DNA of 64,000 nucleotides from positions 124,001-188,000 of the forward strand of contig AGIQ01000007.1 in the NCBI GenBank assembly GCA_000230935.2, in the 5' to 3' direction. Numbering within the stretch: position 1 is the first letter of the stretch; the number at the start of each line of letters is the position of its first letter. This DNA is from Mycolicibacterium rhodesiae JS60 (GTDB lineage Bacteria > Actinomycetota > Actinomycetes > Mycobacteriales > Mycobacteriaceae). Positions 25,501 to 35,311 of this stretch are shown piece by piece. The translations under genes and the position numbers were made by a program. Under the pieces are notes generated by a model that had not been told where the DNA came from, ran no database searches, and saw only the letters and a list, made by a program, of their open reading frames with translations.

Positions 25501-26481
25501 TCAATTCCTCTTTCCGGTCGGCATGGCCGCGGACACCGCCCGCATGACGGCCCGTTTCATTTTCGCCGCACCAGATCCGGCGGTGGCACCGAGTGTCGAT
25601 CGATTCGGCGGATCTAGTTGCAGCGCATCACCTTCGGTGATCCGGCCGGCTCGGGTGATGTTGCCGTAGGCACCGAGGCAGCGTCGTGAGTGGGCGGCGA
25701 TGGTGCGGGTGATCTCCTTGTCCCGCTTGAGTTCGGGCTGTTCGTGGGACGGCATGACGCAGCGGATGGTGGGGATCAGCGGCTGCAGTTCGGCGTGCGG
25801 TGCGTGCAGCGTGCCGCCGCACCAGTCCCACTCCGGATGCGGCGATGCGCCGGGGGAGTCGACGACGATCGTCGGGCGGAATCGCCGGACGTCGAAATCG
25901 GAATCCGGCGCCAGCACGGCCATGGCGGCCAGGCTCTGCTCAGTGATGATGTGGATCGGGTAGGCGTCGACGTAGCTGCCCACGGGCGTGGCGTAGCGGC
26001 TGATCTCGGCGAGCTTGCGGACCGGGAACATCGACAGGTCGGGCAGCGGTTCGCCGTCCTCGAGGCCGAAGATGGTCCGCAGGTCCGTCTTCGTGGCCAT
26101 CGGCCCACGGTATTGGTCACGGCGATCGATCGGCGGCAGTGGCCGAAGTTCGACCTCTCGGTCCAGGTAGCGCGAGAGTGCTTGATGGACAGCGGGATCG
26201 GAGCTGGTGACCTCGGCGCCGTCGGGGAAAGCGATGACGACCTCCGGGGCGCTGCCCGGTCCGGCATCCGGCGGCGGTGCCTGCACGTAGCGCGCCGTGA
26301 GCCAGAGCAGACCGGGCAGCCGCTTGGCGCTGGTGGTCGCGTCGAGTTCGACGTCGCGCACGGCCCACGTGCGGTCGGCGTGCAGACCGAGCTCGTCGAT
26401 CTGCGCCTCGGCGAGCTGCTCGCCGAGCATCGATTTCACCGGATAGCGCCAGATCGAGGTGATGCGGCCGGCAGGGATCAT
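25501..26481 (-). CDS. MOSC domain protein (mARC/YcbX-like)
   Basis: A 326-residue protein with an N-terminal MOSC beta-barrel (IPAGRITSIWRYPVKSMLGEQL) and the C-terminal MOSC domain. The molybdenum-ligating cysteine motif R-C-L-G-A-Y-G is near residue 275. Relatives are sulfurated Mo-cofactor enzymes that reduce N-hydroxylated compounds, typically with an iron-sulfur or cytochrome partner that is not seen beside it. The MPSHEQPELKRDKEI segment is typical of the actinobacterial branch. Start: an ATG at 26481. Confidence 0.86.
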   Translation of the reverse strand: MIPAGRITSIWRYPVKSMLGEQLAEAQIDELGLHADRTWAVRDVELDATTSAKRLPGLLWLTARYVQAPPPDAGPGSAPEVVIAFPDGAEVTSSDPAVHQALSRYLDREVELRPLPPIDRRDQYRGPMATKTDLRTIFGLEDGEPLPDLSMFPVRKLAEISRYATPVGSYVDAYPIHIITEQSLAAMAVLAPDSDFDVRRFRPTIVVDSPGASPHPEWDWCGGTLHAPHAELQPLIPTIRCVMPSHEQPELKRDKEITRTIAAHSRRCLGAYGNITRAGRITEGDALQLDPPNRSTLGATAGSGAAKMKRAVMRAVSAAMPTGKRN

Positions 26482-26498
26482 CCACCCAGACTAGGACT

Positions 26499-27461
26499 TC
26501 ACTGCGCCGGAGAGCGATGCAGTGCGCGCGACGCGACGACCGCCGCGACCAGGCTGCCCACCAGCCACAGGGCGAGCACGATGAACGGCAGCGGTCGCTG
26601 GTTGTGCGGGAAGTAGGTCGCCGCATGAATCGCCGACACCGTCGCGCCGCTGGGCAGCGCGTGATTGAAGAACGCGAACGGCTGGGGTAACAGCGAGGCC
26701 GACACCGCGCCGCCCGAGGAGGTGTTGCCCAGCAGGATGAACACCAGCCAGGTGGGAATGATGGCCCAGCGGTGGATCAACACCAGCATGGCCGAGTTGA
26801 ACGCTGCGGCGATCGCGATCTGTACCGAGGTCAGCAGCCACAGCTGGGGGAACGGTGTGCTCAGCGCGCCGAGGACCGGACCGGTGACGGCCGACAACGC
26901 CGCCCCGCCGAGGACGGCGAGCGCCGCCAGGCAGGCCAGCCAGCGCCGCAGGTTCAGCGTTTTGACGTTGGCCCGCAGCTGGAACATCGTGATGAAGCCC
27001 AAGATCGTGGCGGCGATGACGAGATAGAACGTGGCCAGCCCCGCCGGATCGGACGGCGGCAGCGGATGCAGGTCGACGATCGGCAGGATGAACTGTCCGG
27101 GCTGGGTCTGGTCCAGCTGGATCAGTGCGCGGGTCCCCGACGGGTCGCTGGCACTCGACAGCAGCAACTCCGGCGTCGACGCCGTGGCGTCGATGGCGGC
27201 GATGATGCGCTCCTGGTTGATGGCGGTGACGGCGTCGTCACGGGTCGCGTACTGGTGGACGTCGAACTCGCCGGAATTCTTGTGCAACGCGGCGACGAAC
27301 GGCGCGGTGACGGCCGTCGAACCGACCACCCCGACCGGAAGGTTGCGCGGGGAGGGACGGCCAAGCGCGACGGTGTAGGCGGCGGCGAAGGTCGACGCCA
27401 ACACGATCGCGATCGCGATGACAGCGGCGGCCTTGCGGATCTCCAGCGGGATGGGGCGCAC
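26499..27461 (-). CDS. ABC-2-like/YhgE-type membrane protein
   Basis: A 320-residue integral membrane protein. One N-terminal helix (AAVIAIAIVLASTFAAAYTVAL) is followed by an extracytoplasmic domain of about 110 residues (LPVGVVGSTAVTAPFV... TPELLLSSASDPSG), then five or six helices. This layout matches ABC-2 permease-like or DUF3533 proteins. No ATPase gene is beside it, so a transport role is inferred. GTG start at 27461. It is 17 bases upstream of the MOSC gene on the same strand and may share its transcript. Confidence 0.75.
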   Translation of the reverse strand: MRPIPLEIRKAAAVIAIAIVLASTFAAAYTVALGRPSPRNLPVGVVGSTAVTAPFVAALHKNSGEFDVHQYATRDDAVTAINQERIIAAIDATASTPELLLSSASDPSGTRALIQLDQTQPGQFILPIVDLHPLPPSDPAGLATFYLVIAATILGFITMFQLRANVKTLNLRRWLACLAALAVLGGAALSAVTGPVLGALSTPFPQLWLLTSVQIAIAAAFNSAMLVLIHRWAIIPTWLVFILLGNTSSGGAVSASLLPQPFAFFNHALPSGATVSAIHAATYFPHNQRPLPFIVLALWLVGSLVAAVVASRALHRSPAQ

Positions 27462-27477
27462 CCGTCGATTCTGCGAG

Positions 27478-29988
27478 CTACAGCTTCACCGGCATCGCAC
27501 CGACATGCCAGATCTCGTCGGAGTATTCAGCAATCGCCCGATCCGAGGAGAACTTGCCGCTGCGCGCGGCGTTCAGAATCGACATCCGCGACCAGGCGTC
27601 GGAGTCCTGCCAGGCGGCACTGACCCGTGCCTGGCAGTCGACGTAGGAGCGGTAGTCGGCGAGCACCAGGAACGGGTCGTGGTGAAGCAGGTTGTCGACC
27701 AGCGGCCGCAGCACTTCGGTGTCGCCGTGGGTGAAGGTGCCATCGACGATCAGTTCAAGCACTTCGGCCAACTCGGGGTCGCGCTCGACGAAACTGGTCG
27801 GCCGATAGCCGTCGGCCTTGAGTTGTTCCACCTCATCGACCGTGAGGCCGAACAGGAAGAAGTTCTCGGGGCCGGCTTCCTCACGGATCTCGACATTGGC
27901 GCCGTCGAGCGTCCCGATCGTCAATGCGCCGTTGATCATGAACTTCATGTTGCCTGTGCCCGAGGCTTCCTTGCCCGCGGTGGAGATCTGCTCGGACAGG
28001 TTGGCCGCCGGATAGACCAGGTGGGCGTTCTTGACGTTGAAATTGGGCAGGAACACCACGCGCATGAAGCGGTTGACGTCGGGATCGTTGTTGACGGTGG
28101 CGCCGACGGCGGTGATCAGCCTGATCATCCGCTTGGCGATGAAGTAGCCGGGTGCGGCCTTGCCGCCGAAGATGAACGCGCGCGGCGCGATCGCGAAGCC
28201 GGGGTTGCGCTTGAGCCGGTTGTACAGCGTGATGATGTGCAGCACGTTGAGGTGCTGGCGCTTGTATTCGTGGATGCGCTTGACCTGGACGTCGAACATC
28301 CAGGTCGGGTCCAATTCGATCCCCGTCGTGGAATGGACATACTCCGCGAGTCGACTCTTGTTGGCACGCTTCATGTTTCGCCAGCGTTCCCGGAAGGCGG
28401 GGTCGTCGACGTAGGACTCCAGTTGGCGCAGCTGCTCCAGGTCGGTCAGCCAGCCGTCGCCGACGGTCTCGTCGAGCAGGGTCCGCAGCCCCGGATTGGA
28501 CAGTGCCAGGAAGCGCCGCGGGGTGACCCCGTTGGTCACGTTGCCGAACCGCTCCGGCCACATCTCGTAAAAGTCTTTCAGCACACTGGCTTTCAGCAGT
28601 TCGGAGTGAAGCTCCGCCACACCGTTGACGGCGTGGCTACCGACTGTGGCCAGGTGTGCCATCCGCACGCTCTTGCCGCCGCCCTCGCCGATCAGCGACA
28701 TCCGCGCGATGCGCTCCTCGTCGCCGGGGAACATCGCACTCACCTCGTCGAGGAAGCGGTTGTTGATCTCGTAGATGATTTCCAGATGCCGGGGCAGTGA
28801 TTCGCCGAAAATGCCCAGCGGCCAGGTCTCGAGCGCCTCGGGTAGCAGCGTGTGGTTGGTGTAGGCGAACGTGGCGACGGTGATCTCCCACGCTTCGTCC
28901 CAGCTCATGTGGTGTTCGTCGATCAGCAGGCGCATCAGTTCGGCGACCGCGATCGACGGGTGGGTGTCGTTGAGCTGGATGGCCCACTTGTCGGGCAGGG
29001 CGCTCAATGGCAGCCGGGCCCGCTCGGTGTGGATGCTCAGGATGTCCTGCAGCGAGGAGCTGACGAAGAAGTACTGCTGCTGCAGCCGCAGCCGCTTGCC
29101 GGCTTCGGGCTCGTCGTTGGGGTAGAGGACCTTGGAGATCTTCTCCGAGAGCACCTCGTCCTCGACGGCCTTGTAGAAGTCGCCGGTGTTGAACGCGTCC
29201 AGCGCGAAGGACGACACCGACCGGGCGCTCCACAGGGTCAGCGTGTTGCAAGTGTTCACGCCGTAACCCTGGATGGGGGTGTCATACGAGACGCCCTTGA
29301 TCACCCGTCGGGGGATCCAGCGGACCCGATGGTTGCCCGCGACGTCCTCGTACTGCTCGGTGTACCCGCCCCAGTTGACCAGGTAGCTCGCGTCGGGCTT
29401 GTCGATCTCCCACGGGTTTCCGGCGACCAGCCAGTTGTCGGTCTTCTCGACCTGCCAGCCATCCTGGATCTCCTGGTCGAAAATGCCGAACTCGTAGCGG
29501 ATTCCGTACCCGATCGAGGGCCGCTGGAGGGTGGCCATCGAGTCCAGATAGCAGGCGGCCAGCCGGCCCAGGCCACCGTTGCCGAGGCCGGGTTCCTCCT
29601 CGCACGCCAGAATCACGTCGAGGTCTTGACCGAGAGCCGCCAGGGCTTCGCGCGCTTGCGCCTCGATGCGCAGGTTCAGCAGGTTGTTGCCGAGCTGCGG
29701 TCCCATCAGGAATTCGGCGGACAGGTAGCACGTCACTTTCGCGGGGCCGTGCAACAGATCCTGGGTGGTGGCCATCCATCGCTGCTGCATGCGGTCGCGG
29801 ACCGCCAGGGACAGCGCCCGGTAGTAGTGCTCGGGGGTCAGCACGCTGGGCGGCCGGGCGATGGAGTAGGCCAGGTGGTCGGCGATTGCGCGGTGCAGCG
29901 CGTCCGCGGAAAGCCCGGTGCGGCTGTGCTCGTGCGGTCGCGCCTCGCCGGCGACGTCACCCGGCACGTTGTTCACGACATCCGTCAT
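27478..29988 (-). CDS. glgP: glycogen/alpha-glucan phosphorylase
   Basis: An 836-residue phosphorylase that releases glucose 1-phosphate from storage glucans. The pyridoxal-phosphate lysine lies in SGTGNMKFMINGALTIGTLDGANVE's conserved region, and the N-terminal parts GNGGLGRLAACYLDS and GIRYEFGIFDQ are canonical. Length matches the bacterial enzyme. The ATG at 29988 starts a protein whose first 25 residues are not conserved family sequence. No other glycogen gene is adjacent. The isochorismatase-like gene is divergent. Confidence 0.96.
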   Translation of the reverse strand: MTDVVNNVPGDVAGEARPHEHSRTGLSADALHRAIADHLAYSIARPPSVLTPEHYYRALSLAVRDRMQQRWMATTQDLLHGPAKVTCYLSAEFLMGPQLGNNLLNLRIEAQAREALAALGQDLDVILACEEEPGLGNGGLGRLAACYLDSMATLQRPSIGYGIRYEFGIFDQEIQDGWQVEKTDNWLVAGNPWEIDKPDASYLVNWGGYTEQYEDVAGNHRVRWIPRRVIKGVSYDTPIQGYGVNTCNTLTLWSARSVSSFALDAFNTGDFYKAVEDEVLSEKISKVLYPNDEPEAGKRLRLQQQYFFVSSSLQDILSIHTERARLPLSALPDKWAIQLNDTHPSIAVAELMRLLIDEHHMSWDEAWEITVATFAYTNHTLLPEALETWPLGIFGESLPRHLEIIYEINNRFLDEVSAMFPGDEERIARMSLIGEGGGKSVRMAHLATVGSHAVNGVAELHSELLKASVLKDFYEMWPERFGNVTNGVTPRRFLALSNPGLRTLLDETVGDGWLTDLEQLRQLESYVDDPAFRERWRNMKRANKSRLAEYVHSTTGIELDPTWMFDVQVKRIHEYKRQHLNVLHIITLYNRLKRNPGFAIAPRAFIFGGKAAPGYFIAKRMIRLITAVGATVNNDPDVNRFMRVVFLPNFNVKNAHLVYPAANLSEQISTAGKEASGTGNMKFMINGALTIGTLDGANVEIREEAGPENFFLFGLTVDEVEQLKADGYRPTSFVERDPELAEVLELIVDGTFTHGDTEVLRPLVDNLLHHDPFLVLADYRSYVDCQARVSAAWQDSDAWSRMSILNAARSGKFSSDRAIAEYSDEIWHVGAMPVKL

Positions 29989-30145
29989 TGTCTACTCCTG
30001 CTCCCAGACCGCTTCTCGATCCGCCACGAGGACACGAAGTCTGACACCGCCGTATTTCGGCAAGGCGAGAGCAACGAGTCGCTCCCGTGAACTATCGCGC
30101 ATCAACGTGCGCGCCGCGCGCCGAGCAATCCCTACGATCGCGGGC

Positions 30146-30694
30146 ATGACCACACTCCCGAACCGGCCGAACACCGCGCTCCTGGTTGTCGACGTGCAGA
30201 ACGCCGTCGTGGCCCGCGCCCACGCCCGCGACCAGGTCGTCGCGAAGATCGCCGGGCTGGTGGACGGTGCGCGCCGAAGCGGGGTTCCGGTCGTCTGGAT
30301 CCAGCACGCCGACGCGGATCTGCCGACGGGAAGCGAGGGATGGCGCATCGTCGCCGAACTGGTCCCCGCCGACGGCGAAGCCCTGGTGGCCAAGAACTAC
30401 GGCGACGCCTTTGAAGACACCATCTTGGAGTCGACGCTCGCCGAGCTCGGAGTCGGGCATCTGGTGGTGGTCGGGGCCCAGACGGATCAGTGCGTCCGGT
30501 CGACGATTCACGGCGGGTTCACGCGTGGGTACGACGTCACGCTGGTGGCCGACGCACACACCACCGAGGACCTGTCGCAGTGGGGTGCGCCGCCGCCGGT
30601 GCAGGTGATCGCGCACACCAACCTGTACTGGACGCACCAGTCGGCGCCCGGGCGGACGGCACGCACGCCGATGACCGCCGAGGTGGTTTGGTAA
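30146..30694 (+). CDS. cysteine hydrolase, isochorismatase family
   Basis: A 182-residue alpha/beta hydrolase of the isochorismatase-like family. The catalytic triad is visible: D16 (LLVVDVQN), K83 (VAKNYGDAF) and C116 (GAQTDQCVRST). Members act on isochorismate, nicotinamide or other amides; the substrate cannot be told. The ATG at 30146 fits the family N-terminus. The gene is divergent from glgP with a 157-base shared upstream region. Confidence 0.88.
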   Translation: MTTLPNRPNTALLVVDVQNAVVARAHARDQVVAKIAGLVDGARRSGVPVVWIQHADADLPTGSEGWRIVAELVPADGEALVAKNYGDAFEDTILESTLAELGVGHLVVVGAQTDQCVRSTIHGGFTRGYDVTLVADAHTTEDLSQWGAPPPVQVIAHTNLYWTHQSAPGRTARTPMTAEVVW

Positions 30695-30777
30695 ACCGTC
30701 ATCGCCGATCGAGCCCGCGCTATACAGTTTCTCGAAGTTGTTCACTGCCCTGCGTTGCGGCCACCGCGAGATCGGAA

Positions 30778-31968
30778 ATGACAATGACGTCGACAGTGCA
30801 ATCGGGCGGCCAGCTCGTCGGCTTGGCGCGCGGAATGCGCGAGTTGGTGGTGGCCCACGCCGGTGAATCCGAGCAGCTGCGCACCATCGCCCCGGCGGTC
30901 GTCGACGAGATGTGGGCCAGTGGGCTGATGTCGTCGTTCAACCCCGTCGCGGCCGGCGGTGTCGAGCCGTCGTTCGCCGAGATGATCGAAACCTGGATCG
31001 AGATGGCCTGGCAGGACGGGTCGTTCGGCTGGATCGGGATCGCCAACCTGCCGTCGTCGTTCGCCGCCGGCGCCTACCTGCCCGATGAGGGTTTCGCGGA
31101 GGTGTTCACCGCCAACGACAACCGCGTCACGATGGGCGGCCAGTTCTTCCCCAACGGCCAGGGCGCGAAAGTCGACGGTGGCTACCGGCTGACCGGCTCG
31201 TGGAGTTTCGGCTCGGGCACCGGACATTCGGAGTACGTCTGCGCCGGGTTCTTCCCGATGGTGGACGGCCAGCCGGTGATGGGCCCCGGCGGACTGCCCG
31301 ACATGCAGGTGGCCGTCATCCCGCGCGACGAGATCGTGTTCAAGGACGGCTGGCATGTTCAGGGGCTCAAGGGAACCGGCTCCTACGACTACGGCGTCGA
31401 GGATGTGTTCGTGCCGGCCGGCCGGACGTTCCCGCTGTTCTCCCACGTACCGCACCGGGGGAGCTCACCGGCCACCCGGATGGGCCTGATGCCGGTGACG
31501 GCGGCCGGCCACGCGTCGTGGGCGCTCGGGGTCGCCAAGAGCATGCTCGACGACGTCGAGGAGCTGGCGGCCACCAAGTTCCGGATGAGCGATATGGCCT
31601 CGCTCGCCAGCCGGCCGACCTTCCAGAAGGGCCTGGCCCACCACATCGCGGCGTGGCGGGCGGCGCGGCTACTGGTGCTGGACGCGTTCGGCACCGCCGA
31701 GGCCGCGGTGGCCACCGGGAACGATCTCACCCCGGCCCTGCGCGCCGACATGCGCGTGGCCGCCGTCTATGCCACCGACATCGCACGCGAGGCCGCCGAA
31801 TGGGCACACCTGGCGGCGGGCACCACGTCGATCCGGGAGGGCAGCCGCCTCGAGCGCGCGTTCCGCGATATCTACACCGGCACCCAGCACGCGTTCATCA
31901 GCGAGAAGGTCGCCATCGATGTCGCCCAGATCTGGCTGGGCATCATCGACGACCAGCCGGGGCTGTGA
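30778..31968 (+). CDS. acyl-CoA dehydrogenase-like flavoprotein monooxygenase
   Basis: A 396-residue protein with the acyl-CoA dehydrogenase fold but closer to the flavin-dependent monooxygenase branch (HsaA/HpaH-like). Features are the helical N-terminus, the beta-domain segments YRLTGSWSFGSGTGHSEY and WHVQGLKGTGSYDYGVEDVFVP, and a four-helix C-terminus. Such enzymes hydroxylate aromatic or steroid substrates with reduced flavin from a partner; none is adjacent. An alternative ATG lies two codons in. The substrate is not predictable. Confidence 0.83.
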   Translation: MTMTSTVQSGGQLVGLARGMRELVVAHAGESEQLRTIAPAVVDEMWASGLMSSFNPVAAGGVEPSFAEMIETWIEMAWQDGSFGWIGIANLPSSFAAGAYLPDEGFAEVFTANDNRVTMGGQFFPNGQGAKVDGGYRLTGSWSFGSGTGHSEYVCAGFFPMVDGQPVMGPGGLPDMQVAVIPRDEIVFKDGWHVQGLKGTGSYDYGVEDVFVPAGRTFPLFSHVPHRGSSPATRMGLMPVTAAGHASWALGVAKSMLDDVEELAATKFRMSDMASLASRPTFQKGLAHHIAAWRAARLLVLDAFGTAEAAVATGNDLTPALRADMRVAAVYATDIAREAAEWAHLAAGTTSIREGSRLERAFRDIYTGTQHAFISEKVAIDVAQIWLGIIDDQPGL

Positions 31969-32026
31969 GCCCGCGCTCGGCGTTTCGCGCGCGGCGCCGC
32001 ATCGGCCGCATTACAGTCCAAAAGTT

Positions 32027-32374
32027 ATGACAGGTTGGTCCGATCCACGGCTGCCCAGCGCCCAGACGACCAGCCCGCGACAGCTCAAACGGATGAGCCG
32101 CGACTTCGCCGGCGTCGGGGTCGGGATTCCGCCGGAACGTCTGCAGCAGATCGCAATGGGCGGCACGGCCACCGACGACGAACTCGTCGACGTCAGCTTC
32201 GCGCTGACCGCGACGGCCCTGCTCAGCGAGAAACGCCGATCCAAACGTGGTCGCGCACAACGCGTGTGCGTACGCGGGTTCATTCTCGTCGTCACGATCC
32301 TCATCGCGATCAACGTCCTGCTGTGCCTGGGGTGGATGCTGTTCGTGCTGACCCAGCACACCACGCCCTACTAG
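32027..32374 (+). CDS. small protein with C-terminal membrane helix
   Basis: A 115-residue protein with a polar N-terminal two thirds and one membrane helix near the C-terminus (FILVVTILIAINVLLCLGWMLFVL). The positively charged KRRSKRGRAQR before the helix predicts a cytoplasmic N-terminus. A TACAGT at 32012 with only nine bases to the ATG and no clear ribosome-binding site suggests a leaderless or near-leaderless message. No family recognised. Confidence 0.7.
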   Translation: MTGWSDPRLPSAQTTSPRQLKRMSRDFAGVGVGIPPERLQQIAMGGTATDDELVDVSFALTATALLSEKRRSKRGRAQRVCVRGFILVVTILIAINVLLCLGWMLFVLTQHTTPY

Positions 32375-32390
32375 GCCGCCGGGCCTACTC

Positions 32391-33776
32391 TCAGCCGGTC
32401 ACGAACCCGTCGGCGACGTCCAGCGCCTTGTCCAGGATGGCCAGGCCCTCGGCCACCTCGTCGTCGCTGATGTTGCATGCCGGCACCGCGTGGATCCGGT
32501 TGAAGTTGGCGAACGGCAGCAGACCGCCGGCCTTACAGGCGGCCAGTACGTCGTTCATCGCGGGGCTCGAGCCGCCGTAGGGTGCCAGCGGTTCACGGGT
32601 CTGCGGATTGGCCACCAGCTCGATCGCCCAGAACACGCCCAGTCCACGGACCTCGCCGACCGACGGATGGCGCGCTGCCAGCTCGCGCAGACCAGGGCCG
32701 AGCACCTGCTCGCCCAGCCGGGCGGCGTTGTCCACCATGCCCTCGTCTTCCATCGCGTTGATCGTCGCGACGGCCGCACCACAGGCCAGCGGATGCCCCG
32801 AGTAGGTCAGCCCGCCCGGATAGGCACGCTCGGCGAACGTCGAGTAGATCGCGTCGTTGATGGCCACGCCGCCCAGGGGCACGTAGCCCGACGTCACGCC
32901 CTTGGCAAAGGTCATCAGGTCCGGAACCACGTCAAAGTTCTGGATTGCGAACCATTTTCCGGTCCGGCCGAAGCCCGCCATCACCTCGTCGGCGATGAAC
33001 ACGATGCCGTGGCGATCACAGATCTCCCGCACGCCGGCCAGGTATCCGGGTGGGGGCACCATGATGCCGGCGGTGCCCGGCACCGATTCCAGGATGATCG
33101 CGGCGATCGAAGCCGGCCCTTCGTGGGCGATCAGCCGCTCGAGGTAGTCCAGCGCGCGTTCGGTTTCCTGCTGTTCGTTCTCGGCGAAGAACGACGACCG
33201 GTACAGGAACGGCCCGTTGAAGTGCACGACACCGGAGCTGGCATAGTCGTTCGGGTAGCGCCGCGGGTCACCGGTCAGGTTGATCGCGGTATCGGTGCCG
33301 CCGTGGTACGAGCGGTAGCGGGAGAGCACCTTGTAGCGGCCGGTGTGCAGGCGCGCCATCCGCACGGCGTGCTCGACGGCGTCGGCGCCGCCGTTGGTGA
33401 AGAACACATGGTTCAGGTCGCCGGGGGTGCGCTCGGCGATCAGCCGCGCCGCTTCGGAACGTGCCGCGTTGGCGTGCTGCGGCGCGATCGTGCAGAGCTT
33501 GGCCGCCTGCTCGGCGATCGCGGCGACGACCTTCGGATGCTGGTGACCGATATTGGTGAACACCAGCTGTGAGGAGAAGTCGAGCAGCTTGTTGCCGTCG
33601 CCGTCCCAGACGTAGGACCCCTCCGAGGCGACGATCGTCATCGGCTTGATCTGCGCCTGCGCCGACCAGGAGTGGAAGACGTGCGCCCGGTCGAGCTCAT
33701 AGGCCCGGGCGGCTTCGGCACGGGCGCCCTCGAGGTCCAGTCCGTTGGGCAACAGGTGGGATGCAGTGGTCGTCAT
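32391..33776 (-). CDS. class III aminotransferase (omega-amino acid:pyruvate type)
   Basis: A 461-residue PLP enzyme of aminotransferase class III. The PLP lysine is in LMTFAKGVTSGYVPLGG, with the preceding FIADEVMAGFGRTG and the phosphate-binding FTNGGADAVEHAV. The subgroup with HVFHSWSAQAQIKP at the N-terminus acts on omega-amino acids such as beta-alanine or on aromatic amines. It lies 17 bases downstream of mmsA on the same strand. Together they would convert beta-alanine to malonate semialdehyde and then acetyl-CoA, or act in an analogous beta-amino-acid route. Start: an ATG at 33776. Confidence 0.9.
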   Translation of the reverse strand: MTTTASHLLPNGLDLEGARAEAARAYELDRAHVFHSWSAQAQIKPMTIVASEGSYVWDGDGNKLLDFSSQLVFTNIGHQHPKVVAAIAEQAAKLCTIAPQHANAARSEAARLIAERTPGDLNHVFFTNGGADAVEHAVRMARLHTGRYKVLSRYRSYHGGTDTAINLTGDPRRYPNDYASSGVVHFNGPFLYRSSFFAENEQQETERALDYLERLIAHEGPASIAAIILESVPGTAGIMVPPPGYLAGVREICDRHGIVFIADEVMAGFGRTGKWFAIQNFDVVPDLMTFAKGVTSGYVPLGGVAINDAIYSTFAERAYPGGLTYSGHPLACGAAVATINAMEDEGMVDNAARLGEQVLGPGLRELAARHPSVGEVRGLGVFWAIELVANPQTREPLAPYGGSSPAMNDVLAACKAGGLLPFANFNRIHAVPACNISDDEVAEGLAILDKALDVADGFVTG

Positions 33777-33793
33777 GCGTGCCTCTTTCGAGC

Positions 33794-35311
33794 TCAGTGG
33801 TTCTGCGGGAAGCCGAGGTTGATACCGCCATGGGAGGGATCGAGCCACCGCGTGGTGACCACTTTGCCACGGGTGAAGAATCCCACGCCTTCGGTTCCGT
33901 GGGCGTGGGTGTCACCGAACAGTGAACTCTTCCAGCCGCCGAAGCTGTAGTAGGCGGTCGGGACCGGGATCGGCACGTTGATGCCGACCATGCCGACCTC
34001 GACTTCGTTCTGGAAGCGCCGCGCCGCGCCGCCATCGTTGGTGAAGATCGCGGTGCCGTTGCCGTACGGGTTGGCGTTGATCAACTCCAGTGCTTCGTCG
34101 TAGGTGTCGACGCGCACCACCGACAGCACCGGACCGAAGATTTCGTCGGTGTAGACGCTCATCTCCGGGGTGACGTTGTCGATCAGCGTTGGGCCAAGCC
34201 AGAATCCGGCTTCGTCTCCGTCGACCGCGGTGCCGCGGCCGTCGACGACGATGGTGGCCCCGTCGGCTTCGCCGGCGTCGATGTAGGACGCCACCTTGTC
34301 GCGGTGCGCTTTGGTGACCAGCGGGCCCATGTCGGTGTTGCGGGTGCCATCGCCGATCTTCAATGTCGTTGTGCGCTCGGCGATCTTGGCAACGAGCTCG
34401 TCGGCGATCGGGCCGACCGCGACAGCCGCCGAGATCGCCATGCAGCGTTCACCTGCCGAGCCGAAACCGGCGTTGACCATCGCGTCGGCGGCCAGGTCGA
34501 GGTCGGCGTCGGGCAGGATCACCGCGTGGTTCTTGGCTCCGCCCAGGGCCTGAACACGCTTGCCGTGCAGGGTTGCGGTGGAGTAGATGTACTGCGCGAT
34601 CGGAGTAGAGCCCACGAACGAGACGGCCTTGATCGCCTTGTTGGTCAGCAGCTCGTCGACGGCGACCTTGTCGCCCTGCAACACGTTGAAGACGCCGGCC
34701 GGCAGTCCGGCTTCGGCCCACAGGTTCGCGATCCACAGCGCCGCCGACGGATCCTTCTCAGAAGGCTTGAGCACCACGGTGTTTCCGGCCGCGATGGCGA
34801 TGGGGAAGAACCACATCGGCACCATCGCGGGGAAGTTGAACGGGCTGATGACGGCCACCGGGCCCAGCGGCTGGCGGATCGAGGCGACGTCGACGTTGGT
34901 CGAGGCGTTCTCGGTCATCCCACCCTTGAGCAGATGCGATATACCGCAAGCGAATTCGACGACCTCCTGGCCGCGGCTGACCTCACCGAGGGCATCGGAG
35001 AGCACCTTGCCGTGTTCGGCGGTGATGATCGCGGCCAGCTCCTCCTTGCGGGCGTTGAGCAGTTCACGGAAGGCGAAGAGGATCGTGGTGCGCTTGGCCA
35101 GCGAGGTGTCGCGCCAGGCCGGGAACGCCGCAGCTGCGGCGTCGATGACCGCGCGAGCGTCGTCGACATCGGCCAGCGCGACCTGACCGGTGATCTGGCC
35201 GGTGGCCGGGTTGGTGACGGCGGCGGTGCGATCGCTGCTGCCTGCGAAGTTCTTCCCGCCGGCCCAGTGGCCGATGGTGCGGACGCGGGTATTGGGCGCG
35301 GTGAGAGTCAT
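33794..35311 (-). CDS. mmsA: methylmalonate-semialdehyde dehydrogenase (acylating)
   Basis: A 505-residue CoA-dependent aldehyde dehydrogenase. Family marks are FNFPAMVPMWFFPIAIAAGNT, ALGGAKNHAVILPDAD and the catalytic cysteine in SAGERCMAIS. Absence of the usual general-base Glu before GGAKNH (A-L-G-G) is normal for MmsA. It oxidises malonate or methylmalonate semialdehyde to acetyl- or propionyl-CoA in valine, beta-alanine or inositol breakdown. It heads an operon with the omega-aminotransferase and is divergent from a PucR regulator. The ATG at 35311 is used; the longer upstream frame is antisense to that regulator. Confidence 0.93.
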   Translation of the reverse strand: MTLTAPNTRVRTIGHWAGGKNFAGSSDRTAAVTNPATGQITGQVALADVDDARAVIDAAAAAFPAWRDTSLAKRTTILFAFRELLNARKEELAAIITAEHGKVLSDALGEVSRGQEVVEFACGISHLLKGGMTENASTNVDVASIRQPLGPVAVISPFNFPAMVPMWFFPIAIAAGNTVVLKPSEKDPSAALWIANLWAEAGLPAGVFNVLQGDKVAVDELLTNKAIKAVSFVGSTPIAQYIYSTATLHGKRVQALGGAKNHAVILPDADLDLAADAMVNAGFGSAGERCMAISAAVAVGPIADELVAKIAERTTTLKIGDGTRNTDMGPLVTKAHRDKVASYIDAGEADGATIVVDGRGTAVDGDEAGFWLGPTLIDNVTPEMSVYTDEIFGPVLSVVRVDTYDEALELINANPYGNGTAIFTNDGGAARRFQNEVEVGMVGINVPIPVPTAYYSFGGWKSSLFGDTHAHGTEGVGFFTRGKVVTTRWLDPSHGGINLGFPQNH